64,000 bases of DNA, taken from positions 248,001 through 312,000 of the forward strand of contig JAWKVZ010000003.1 in the NCBI GenBank assembly GCA_041397725.1, written 5' to 3'. Source of the DNA: JAGRKR01 sp041397725 (lineage in GTDB: Bacteria; Pseudomonadota; Alphaproteobacteria; Rhizobiales; Hyphomicrobiaceae). The notes below the pieces were generated by a model. That model did not search any database. It had not been told where the DNA came from and saw nothing but the letters and a program-made list of their open reading frames with translations. The translations under genes were made by a program, and so were the position numbers. Below, piece by piece: positions 16,545-23,782 of this stretch (positions within the stretch are counted from its first letter, which is position 1; the number at the start of each line of letters is the position of its first letter).

Positions 16545-17420
16545 TCAGGCTCCGGCGAGCCGGGCCTTGAGCGCCTTGGGAACGCCTTGGGGCGTCGGGC
16601 AGACGACCACGCCCGCGTCCTCGAGCGCGCGCTTCTTGCCGGCATAGCTGCCCTTGTCGCCGAGCACGATGGCGCCCGCGTGGCCCATCTTCTTGCCCGG
16701 TGGCGAGGCGGCGCCGGCGATGAACGCCGCGACCGGCTTCGTCATGGTCTTGGCGTACTCCGCCGCCTCTTCCTCCATGGAGCCGCCGATCTCGCCGATG
16801 AGCGCCACGGCCTTGGTCGCCGGGTCCTTGTCGAGCTGGATCAGTGCATCCTTGGTCGTCGTGCCGATGATGGGATCGCCGCCGATGCCGATGAAGGCGG
16901 AGATGCCCATGCCGGCCTCGACCGTATTGAGGCAGAGCAGCGTGCCGAGACTGCCCGAGCGCGAGACGATGCCGACCTCGCCCTTGCGGAAGACGCGCTC
17001 GTTGAAGGCCGGCATGAAGCCGACGAAGCACTCGCCCGTGGTGACGACGCCTGCCGTATTCGGGCCGATCACCTGCACGCCCGCCTCCTTGGCGGCGGCG
17101 AGGTAGTACATGGTGTCCTGCACGGGCACGTGCTCGGTCAGGCAGACGATCTTCTTGACGCCGGCCTCGATGGCGTCGAGCATCGCCTCCTTGACCCCGA
17201 ACGGCGGGATGAACAGCACGGACACGTCGACGCGGGTATCCTTGGCGGCGTCGCAGGCCGTGGCCCAGACCGGCATGTCCAGGTGCGTTTCGCCCGCCCG
17301 GCGGGGATTGACGCCGCCGATGACCTTGGTGCCGTAGCCGCGCATCTTGTCGGCCCAGAACGAGCCCTGCTTGCCGGTGATCCCCTGCACGAGGACCGTC
17401 TCGTTGCCTCTGACGATCAT
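16545..17420 (-). CDS. SucD-like alpha subunit of an ADP/GDP-forming acyl-CoA ligase
   Basis: 291 residues, the length of succinyl-CoA synthetase alpha. CoA-binding Rossmann domain with VQGITGKQGSF and the GGVNP turn; ligase domain with SRSGSLG, IGIGGDP, IGEIGG and the phospho-histidine loop KKMGHAGAI (His247). The reaction is carboxylate + CoA + NTP to acyl-CoA. The sequence is clearly divergent from housekeeping SucD, for instance THLDMPVW and the TEHVPVQD loop. It overlaps its beta subunit gene by 4 bp and follows a CoA-acylating aldehyde dehydrogenase gene, so the acid substrate is probably not succinate. Confidence 0.85.
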   Translation of the reverse strand: MIVRGNETVLVQGITGKQGSFWADKMRGYGTKVIGGVNPRRAGETHLDMPVWATACDAAKDTRVDVSVLFIPPFGVKEAMLDAIEAGVKKIVCLTEHVPVQDTMYYLAAAKEAGVQVIGPNTAGVVTTGECFVGFMPAFNERVFRKGEVGIVSRSGSLGTLLCLNTVEAGMGISAFIGIGGDPIIGTTTKDALIQLDKDPATKAVALIGEIGGSMEEEAAEYAKTMTKPVAAFIAGAASPPGKKMGHAGAIVLGDKGSYAGKKRALEDAGVVVCPTPQGVPKALKARLAGA

Positions 17421-18538
17421 TGTGCGGCCTCCACTGCGGCCTTCACCGCGTCGTCCATGAGATCATAGGGCTCGATGCCGAGGCGGCTGCGCACCATGGC
17501 GATGGCCTCCTGCTCCCCGGTGCCGTGGATGGTGAAGTAGATGGGGATCTTGGGTTTGAGCTCGAGCCAGGCGTTGATCACGCCCTCGGTCATCACGTCG
17601 GTGCGTGCGAACGCTCCGCAGAAATTGACGAGCAGCGACTTGACGTTCGGATTGGCGAGCACGAGCGCGAGGGCGGGCGTCGCCTTGGTGTAGCTGTCGC
17701 CGCCGATCTCGAGGAAGTTGGCGGGTCGGCCGCCGTAGTGGCGAACGGCGTCCATCGTGGTCATGGTGAGACCGGCGCCGTTGGCGAGCACGCCCACCTC
17801 ACCCTCGAGCTCGATGAACTTCAGATGCAGCTCCTTGGCGCGATCCTCGAGCTCGGTCGTCTTGTCCGGCGTGCCGGTCTTCACCAGCTCGGCGTGGCGG
17901 GGCAGGCCGTTGTCGTCCATGACGAACTTGCAGTCGAGCGCCACCAGCGTACCGTCCTGTGTCAGCACCAGCGGGTTGATCTCGACGAGCTCTGCGTCGT
18001 GGTCCCGATAGACGGCATATAGCTGCTCCAGCAGCTCGATGAGGCGGCCGGAAATGACGGAGACCTGCGAGGGCAGGATCTTCTTCAGGGCATCGACGGG
18101 GAACGGCGCGCGCACGTCGAGGGGCAGGCGGACCAGGGCGCCCGGATGGGTCGCGGCGATCTCCTCGATGTCCATGCCGCCCTTGGCGGAGAACAGCAGC
18201 AGCGGCGACTTGGCCTCGGCGTCGTTCAATATGGCGGCGTACATCTCGCAGGCGATCGGCACCTGCGCCTCGACGAGCAGCTTTTCCACCACGTGCTCGC
18301 CGATGGTCATGCCGAGGATCTGGGTGGCATGCGCGCGCGCCTCGTCCGGGGTCTTGGCGAGCTTGATGCCGCCCGCCTTGCCGCGCTTGCCCGTCGGCAC
18401 CTGCGCCTTGACCACGCAGGGGCCGATCTCGGCGGCCGCCTTGGCGGCTTCGTCCGGTGTCGTGGCGATGAGCCCGCGCGGCGTCTCGATGCCGGCTGCC
18501 CGCAACAGCGGCTTGGCCGCATGCTCTTCGAAGTTCAT
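17417..18538 (-). CDS. SucC-like beta subunit (ATP-grasp) of the acyl-CoA ligase
   Basis: 373 residues. Residues 1-230 form an ATP-grasp domain (VVKAQVPTGKRGKAGG, then AELVEINPLVLTQDG with the Mg ligands); residues 240-373 form the CoA-ligase domain (NGAGLTMTTMDAV, ANFLEIGGD). This matches succinyl-CoA synthetase beta. It binds the nucleotide and completes the alpha2beta2 enzyme. It is upstream of the alpha gene, and downstream of the aldehyde dehydrogenase after 76 bp. No other TCA-cycle gene is nearby, which argues against this being the housekeeping enzyme. Confidence 0.86.
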   Translation of the reverse strand: MNFEEHAAKPLLRAAGIETPRGLIATTPDEAAKAAAEIGPCVVKAQVPTGKRGKAGGIKLAKTPDEARAHATQILGMTIGEHVVEKLLVEAQVPIACEMYAAILNDAEAKSPLLLFSAKGGMDIEEIAATHPGALVRLPLDVRAPFPVDALKKILPSQVSVISGRLIELLEQLYAVYRDHDAELVEINPLVLTQDGTLVALDCKFVMDDNGLPRHAELVKTGTPDKTTELEDRAKELHLKFIELEGEVGVLANGAGLTMTTMDAVRHYGGRPANFLEIGGDSYTKATPALALVLANPNVKSLLVNFCGAFARTDVMTEGVINAWLELKPKIPIYFTIHGTGEQEAIAMVRSRLGIEPYDLMDDAVKAAVEAAQ

Positions 18539-18614
18539 GTTCCCTCAGCCTCGCTTGCGGGGGGCAGCAGCAAAGAACCGCGCGGGCGCGCGGGCCGCCT
18601 CCACCGATCCGCCC

Positions 18615-20054
18615 TTACTTGCCGTACTTCGCCCAGTAGGCCCCGAACAGCGCCTCCTCGGAGGGCTTGTCCTCGGGGATGGTGGTGACGAGGTGCGTGA
18701 TGTTGACGAAGCAGCGCCAGTTGAGGTTCTCGGTGATCGAGTTGGCCTGCCAGGTGCCGCAGCCCATCGACAGCGTGAAGGGCAGCCCGTTGTTGAAGCC
18801 GCCGCCGTTGCCGAAGGTGTGCGCCTGATTGACCAGGACGCGCACCACGTCGATGTCCTCGGCGAGCTCGCGCGCGTGCTCCATGGTCTTGGTATGGATG
18901 CCGCAGGAGTGGCCCTTGCCCTGGTACTCCAGGATGTCGGTGATGATGCGCTTGGCGTCGGCGAAGTCCTTGGCGCGGTAGATCGTCAGCACCAGCGACA
19001 GCTTCTCGCCCGAGAGCGGGAAGTCCTTGCCGGCGCCGGTCTCGGCCGCCATGACGAAGCGCATGCCCTTGGCCTTCTCGGAGAGGTCGAACACCTCGAC
19101 GAGCTTCTCCGGCCCCTGGGCGATGACGGCGCGGTTGAGCTTGCCGCCCTGCCAGAGGCGCTCGATGATGCGCTGGCGCTCCTCAGGCGTGGCGAAGTAG
19201 CCGCCCTGGCGCTCGAGCGCGGCGATGGCGGCGTCGTAGACGGCGTCGACGATGACGACAGCGTTCTCGGACGAGCAGGATGTGGCGTTGTCGAAGGTCT
19301 TCGACAGCATGATCTTGTGGGCCGCGTCGTCGAGATCGGCGGTGGCGTCGATGATCACGGGAGCGTTGCCGAGACCGACGCCGAGCGCCGGCTTGCCGGA
19401 CGAGTAGGCCTGTTTGACGTTGACCTGGCTGCCCGTACACACGACGAGGTCGCTGAGCGCCATCACCCGGTTCGTCATGTCGCGCGTGACCGGCGCCGGC
19501 AGGATCTGCACGAGGTCGGCCGGTGCGCCGATGCGCGTCAGCTCGGCCCGCATGGCCTCGACGGTGGCGTTCGTCGCCTTCCAGGCCGTCGGCGGCGGTG
19601 CGATGATGATGGCATTACCGCCCTTGACGGCCATCATGGCCTTGTTGACGGGGGTCGCGCTCGGATTGGTCGAGGGCGTGATGGCAGCCACGACACCGAC
19701 CGGCTTGGCGTACTTGACGAGGCCCTTCTCGGGGATCTCCTCGATGATGCCCGTGGACTTGGCGCGGAGCAGGTCGCGCAATGTGCCGAAGGTCTTGCGC
19801 GTGTTCTTGATGACCTTGCTTTCGACATTGCCGAGGCCGGTCGTCTCGGCGGCGATCTCGGCGAGCCTGCGGGCGCGGCCGGGCTCGTAGATCGACCAGG
19901 CCAGCGCCGTCACGGCTTCGTCGATGCGCGCCTGGCCGACATTGGCGAAGGCTGCCATGGCCGCGCGACCCCTGGCGATGAGACCGGGAACGGGATCGGC
20001 CGCGGCGTCCGTAGCGGCAGCTTTGTCCTTGAGCGGGGCCGGAGTATCCTGCAT
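18615..20054 (-). CDS. CoA-acylating aldehyde dehydrogenase, SauS (sulfoacetaldehyde) type
   Basis: 479 residues of the aldehyde dehydrogenase superfamily. The catalytic Cys260 lies in SKTFDNATSCSSEN, the motif of CoA-acylating members such as AdhE-N, EutE and SauS. Also seen: KPVGVVAAITPSTNPSATP, KGGNAIIIAPPP, LGVGLGNAPV, and near the end VNQAHTFGNGGGFNNGLP and LSMGCGTW. These fit SauS, sulfoacetaldehyde dehydrogenase (acylating), from memory of the family better than they fit EutE or AdhE. Reaction: acyl-CoA + NAD(P)H to and from aldehyde + CoA. With the ligase downstream it would interconvert an acid and an aldehyde. Substrate is inference. Promoter at 20105-20133. Confidence 0.84.
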   Translation of the reverse strand: MQDTPAPLKDKAAATDAAADPVPGLIARGRAAMAAFANVGQARIDEAVTALAWSIYEPGRARRLAEIAAETTGLGNVESKVIKNTRKTFGTLRDLLRAKSTGIIEEIPEKGLVKYAKPVGVVAAITPSTNPSATPVNKAMMAVKGGNAIIIAPPPTAWKATNATVEAMRAELTRIGAPADLVQILPAPVTRDMTNRVMALSDLVVCTGSQVNVKQAYSSGKPALGVGLGNAPVIIDATADLDDAAHKIMLSKTFDNATSCSSENAVVIVDAVYDAAIAALERQGGYFATPEERQRIIERLWQGGKLNRAVIAQGPEKLVEVFDLSEKAKGMRFVMAAETGAGKDFPLSGEKLSLVLTIYRAKDFADAKRIITDILEYQGKGHSCGIHTKTMEHARELAEDIDVVRVLVNQAHTFGNGGGFNNGLPFTLSMGCGTWQANSITENLNWRCFVNITHLVTTIPEDKPSEEALFGAYWAKYGK

Positions 20055-20104
20055 GGCGCCACGTTTCCTTCTCGAAAGCCTCTGAAAAACGGGATAGTGT
20101 GTCT

Positions 20105-20133
20105 CATAAACGATGGAAGATGGGCCTTGTCAA
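20105..20133 (-). promoter_or_regulatory. Predicted promoter of the aldehyde dehydrogenase/ligase operon
   Basis: On the minus strand: perfect TTGACA (20133-20128), 17-bp spacer, TTTATG (20110-20105), start near 20097 and a leader of about 45 nt with AAGGAAA before the ATG. It lies in the 219-bp divergent region shared with the IclR gene, a usual place for the operator. Confidence 0.5.
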
Positions 20134-20273
20134 CTGCACTGTGGGCCGCGCGGGATCCGTTCCCCGGTGTGCTTGCGCAACGCGCGGTGGACGCGAATTG
20201 AGCCGATCCGGGGTGCCCCAAGACGGGGCGCGACCGGTCGGCGGGTGGACCCTCGGGCAGGGCGGATGAAGCG

Positions 20274-21095
20274 ATGAGCGAAGCGGATGAAAACCGGGAG
20301 CGGCTGTCTGCCCTCGAGAAGGCGCTGGCGATCCTCGAAGTCGTGGCCGAGCAGCCGCAGGCGGTGGGCCTGCCGGACCTGACGGCGAGATTGAACATCC
20401 CGCGCCAGACCATTCATCGTGTGCTCCGGCAACTCGAGATGAACGATCTCGTCTTGCGCGATCCCGTGCGCGACCGCTTTTCCGTCGGCCCGCGCCTGTC
20501 GCGCCTGGCCCTGGCGGCGCTCCGCTCCGGCAACCAGGCGGCGCCCGTGCGCGCCATCCTGCAGGACCTCGTCGACACGGTGGAGGAGACCGCCAACGTC
20601 GGCGTGCTCGACGGTCTCGAGTTCGTCTATCTCGAGCGCATCGAATGCCACTGGTCGCTGCGCGTGCACCTGCAGGCGGGCAGCCGCGTGCCGGCCTATT
20701 GCACCTCGGGCGGCAAGGTGTTGCTCGCGCACCTGGATGCGGCCGTCCGCGAGCGCCTGCTCTCCGCCCGCAAGCTCAAGAGCTATACCGAGCGCACGCT
20801 GACCCGACCGGGCGACCTCGACGCCGAGTTCGCGCGCATCCGCGAGCAGGGCTACGCGATCAACGACCAGGAGTACACGGTCGGCATCGTCGGCGTGGCC
20901 GTGCCGATCGCCGACAGCGACGGGCGGGTGCTCGGCGCCTTGGCGCTGCACGGGCCGGAGCCACGCTTCACCCTCGAGCGGGCCGAGCAGCAGGTCGAGG
21001 AATTGAAGCGCTCGGCCAAGCGTCTCGCCGACGTGTGGGGCCTCGCGCCTAGCGGCGAGGATGGCGCCAAGGGCTCGCGTCTCGCCGCGGAGTAG
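20274..21095 (+). CDS. IclR-family transcriptional regulator
   Basis: 273 residues. The N-terminal winged helix (residues 12-75; KALAILEVVAEQPQAVGLPDL, NIPRQTIHRVLRQLE) is followed by the GAF-like effector domain, with SGGKVLLAHLD, ARIREQGYAINDQEY and VGVAVPI. IclR proteins usually sense a small organic acid or its CoA ester and control adjacent catabolic genes. Divergent orientation to the aldehyde dehydrogenase/ligase operon makes that operon the likely target. Confidence 0.93.
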   Translation: MSEADENRERLSALEKALAILEVVAEQPQAVGLPDLTARLNIPRQTIHRVLRQLEMNDLVLRDPVRDRFSVGPRLSRLALAALRSGNQAAPVRAILQDLVDTVEETANVGVLDGLEFVYLERIECHWSLRVHLQAGSRVPAYCTSGGKVLLAHLDAAVRERLLSARKLKSYTERTLTRPGDLDAEFARIREQGYAINDQEYTVGIVGVAVPIADSDGRVLGALALHGPEPRFTLERAEQQVEELKRSAKRLADVWGLAPSGEDGAKGSRLAAE

Positions 21096-21182
21096 CGCCC
21101 GTCCGTGTCGTGGCCGCCGCGCCGGGGCAGGCTGGCCGCAGGCGGGCGATGTGCTATGCTCCGACTGCTGAAGGGGAACGTC

Positions 21183-22220
21183 ATGGCCGTCGCAGCCAAG
21201 GGCATCAAGATCACGCCGAAGCTCATCGAGCTCGAGGATCGCATCATTCGCGCGCCGAACATCGCGCAGGTGGCGATCGGGCCGGACCCCAATGCCGTGA
21301 AGTGGGGGTGGCGCCTGATCCTCGTGGCGGGAGTCCTCGCGCTCTATGCCTTCACCATGGCGCAGTCGCCGATCTATCGGCCGAATGGCTACGGAACGGA
21401 GATCCTGATTGCGATCACCGCTGCCGGGCTCTTGGCCGTGGGCGTCGTCCTGCTGCAGAGGCGGGCCCTCTACATCTCGACGGCCGACAGTCGCGTCACG
21501 CTTCTCGTGAACAGGAACGAGCAGTTCATGCGCGACGTGCTGGCGCGCATCAAGGAGGCGCTCCTCGCCGACGAGAGCGCGTCCATCGTCTATCAGGTCA
21601 ACATCCAGGCCGAGCGCATCGAGCGCCTCGATGCCAGCGCGACCACCATTGCCGACTCGGCCGGCGCCACGATCGTGCGCGGCGACATGGATGGCGGCCA
21701 GATCGCGCCGAGCGTCGGCGACGCGGAGAGGCGGGACCCGCGGGCCGCGCCGTCGCCCGCCGCCGACAGCCTAGATGCGATGCTCGACGAGGTGTCGGGC
21801 CGCCAGCGGCCACGCAGCGATCCGCCGCCCCGGCGGAACGGCGGCCCGCCGCCCTCATACCGCGAACCGGCCCAGCCCGCCGCGCCTGCCCCTCGCGACA
21901 TGCGCCTCGATCACGCGCCGGGCGCGGTCATGGTCGGCGGCAACGTCACCGGCAGCACCATCGCCACCGAGGCCCACGTCAGCTACGCCCAGGACTACGA
22001 CCTGCTCATGCAGAGGATCGCCGCGCGTTTCGGCGACCAGCATCAGCAGATCCTCGACTATCTCGCGCCCGTGCGCGATCACCTCGCGGGAGGCAAGACC
22101 TCGCGCGAGGAAGCGGCCATGCGCTGGAGCTGGTTCGCCGGCCAGCCCCTGCAATGGGCCGCCAACATCGAGGGTGTGCTGGCGCTTGCCGGGCGCATCG
22201 GCCGCGTGCTCGGCATGTAG
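21183..22220 (+). CDS. Membrane protein, DUF6232-like N-terminus with G-N-V-x-G-S motifs
   Basis: 345 residues. The N-terminal part has short beta-like segments around two membrane helices (WRLILVAGVLALYAFTMA and ILIAITAAGLLAVGVVLL) and LYISTADSRVTLLVNR, resembling DUF6232. A disordered Pro/Arg-rich middle (about residues 180-235) is flanked by two similar short motifs, RGDMDGGQI and GGNVTGSTIATE. The C-terminal 90 residues are helical. Motifs of the type G-D/N-V-x-G-S-x-I recur in proteins of prokaryotic immune and signalling systems, here without an effector next door. AAGGGGA lies before the ATG at 21183. Function unknown. Confidence 0.65.
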   Translation: MAVAAKGIKITPKLIELEDRIIRAPNIAQVAIGPDPNAVKWGWRLILVAGVLALYAFTMAQSPIYRPNGYGTEILIAITAAGLLAVGVVLLQRRALYISTADSRVTLLVNRNEQFMRDVLARIKEALLADESASIVYQVNIQAERIERLDASATTIADSAGATIVRGDMDGGQIAPSVGDAERRDPRAAPSPAADSLDAMLDEVSGRQRPRSDPPPRRNGGPPPSYREPAQPAAPAPRDMRLDHAPGAVMVGGNVTGSTIATEAHVSYAQDYDLLMQRIAARFGDQHQQILDYLAPVRDHLAGGKTSREEAAMRWSWFAGQPLQWAANIEGVLALAGRIGRVLGM

Positions 22221-22264
22221 TCTGCCCGTCCGCCGGCGACCGTGTGCGCTGTGCCCGCCGTCCT

Positions 22265-23452
22265 TCAGCCGACCTTGTTCATGCGCTCGAAGCCGGTCTT
22301 CAGGTCTTCGATGAGGTCGCCGATGTCCTCGAGGCCGATGTGGATGCGCATCACCTGACCGGCGGGGCGTCCCGGGCGCGGCCAGGCTGTGGCGGAGCGC
22401 CGCGTCGGCGGATCGACGGGGATCAGCAGGCTTTCGAAGCCGCCCCAGGAGGCGCCCATGCCGTAGTGCTCGAGTTGGTCGAGCAGGGCGGCCAGATGCG
22501 GCTCGGACGAGAACTCCGGCTTCAGGACGAAGGCGAACAGGCTTGCCGCGCCGAGGAAATCACGCTTCCAGAGCCGATAGCCCTCGTCGTGTGGCATGGC
22601 CGGATGGATGACCTCGGCGACCTCGGGCCGCGCCATCAGCCACTCGCCCATGACAAGCCCGCTCTCCCAGTGCTGCTTCAGGCGCGTGGCGATGGTGCGG
22701 AAGCCGCGCATGGCGAGGAACACGTCGTCGGGTCCCGCGCACAGGCCGAGCTCGCGCCAGCCGGTCCTGAGCTTCGGGTACGCCTCCTTCGTGGTGGTCA
22801 CCGTGCCCATCAGCAGGTCGGAATGGCCGGCGATGTACTTCGTCGCGGCCTGGATCGACACGTCGACGCCGTGCTCGAAGGGCTTGAAGTAGAGCGGCGA
22901 GGCCCACGTGTTGTCCATCATGACGATGGCGCCGCGCTTCTTGGCTTCCTCGGCGATGGCCGGGATGTCCTGCACCTCGAAGGTCCACGAGCCCGGGCTC
23001 TCGACATAGACGACCTTGGTATTTGGGCGGATCAGGTCGCGAATGGCGCCGCCGATCAGCGGGTCGTAGTAGGTCGTCTCGATGCCCATGCGCTTCAGCA
23101 TGCCGTCGCAGAGCGTTCGGCCGGGCCCGTAGACGGAATCGACCATCAGCACATGGTCGCCCGTCGAAAGGTACGACAGGAGCGGCGCAGCGACCGCCGT
23201 CAGTCCCGACTGGCAGAGACGCGTGCGGTAGCCACCCTCGAGCGCGGCAACCGCCTCCTCGAAGGCATACGTGCCGGGCGTGCCGTGGATGCCGTAGGTC
23301 AGGCCGTCGCCGGGCGGGATGTCACGCCGCGCGCGGTAGTCGGCGAGCGAGGAAGCGATGATCGTGGAGGCATGATAGACGGGCGGATTGACGATGCCGT
23401 GGTTGTCCTTGGGGCGGCGACCGGCAACGACGGCCTTGGTGGCATCCTTCAT
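22265..23452 (-). CDS. Cystathionine beta-lyase (PLP C-S lyase)
   Basis: 395 residues of the Cys/Met metabolism PLP family. Lys205 in QAATKYIAGHSDLLMG forms the Schiff base; YGPGRTLCDG and MMDNTWASPLYFKP are the other family blocks; the C-terminus has GASWGGFESL, typical of cystathionine beta-lyase. It cleaves cystathionine to homocysteine, pyruvate and ammonia, and such enzymes can also release sulfide from cysteine. The ATG at 23452 (MKDATKAVV) matches the family N-terminus. It is the last gene of a minus-strand run after a MoaD-like gene (79-bp gap), so it may be part of the molybdenum hydroxylase operon. Confidence 0.9.
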   Translation of the reverse strand: MKDATKAVVAGRRPKDNHGIVNPPVYHASTIIASSLADYRARRDIPPGDGLTYGIHGTPGTYAFEEAVAALEGGYRTRLCQSGLTAVAAPLLSYLSTGDHVLMVDSVYGPGRTLCDGMLKRMGIETTYYDPLIGGAIRDLIRPNTKVVYVESPGSWTFEVQDIPAIAEEAKKRGAIVMMDNTWASPLYFKPFEHGVDVSIQAATKYIAGHSDLLMGTVTTTKEAYPKLRTGWRELGLCAGPDDVFLAMRGFRTIATRLKQHWESGLVMGEWLMARPEVAEVIHPAMPHDEGYRLWKRDFLGAASLFAFVLKPEFSSEPHLAALLDQLEHYGMGASWGGFESLLIPVDPPTRRSATAWPRPGRPAGQVMRIHIGLEDIGDLIEDLKTGFERMNKVG

Positions 23453-23531
23453 CTGCTGTGTCCTCGGCTGGGCGTCGCTCGTCCTGACCGAGCGCGCGGG
23501 GGGGGTAAACAGGGGCTCTGCCGGGGCGCGG

Positions 23532-23777
23532 TCAGCCTCCGGCGATTTGCGGCAGCACGTGCACCTCGCTCTCGGCGCCGACCGGCTCGAGCCAGGCATC
23601 CTGGTAGATCTGTCCGTCGATGGCGACGGCGAGGCCGTCCTCGAGATGCGGCGCAAGGGCGGGGAAGCGCTCACCGAGCTTGCGGAAGAGGGCGCGCACG
23701 TTGTGGGCGTCGACGTCGAGCTCGCTGGTGCCGCCGGTATACTGGCGCAGGTTGCCGACGAGGACGACGTGCGCCAT
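23532..23777 (-). CDS. MoaD/ThiS-like sulfur carrier protein
   Basis: 81-residue ubiquitin-like protein ending in Gly-Gly (LPQIAGG), as needed for C-terminal thiocarboxylation. The pattern VLVGNLRQYTGG, VRALFRKLGERFP, VAIDGQIYQ and EVHVLP fits the beta-grasp fold of MoaD. It is encoded 5 bp after the molybdopterin-binding subunit gene. It could be a dedicated carrier supplying sulfur for molybdopterin or for the terminal sulfido ligand of the hydroxylase; that is inference. Confidence 0.88.
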   Translation of the reverse strand: MAHVVLVGNLRQYTGGTSELDVDAHNVRALFRKLGERFPALAPHLEDGLAVAIDGQIYQDAWLEPVGAESEVHVLPQIAGG

Positions 23778-23782
23778 AGCGG

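Noticed and set aside
16545..18538. Housekeeping TCA-cycle sucCD
   Set aside because: Neither mdh nor sucAB is nearby, the subunits are divergent, and the context is an acylating aldehyde dehydrogenase with its own IclR regulator.
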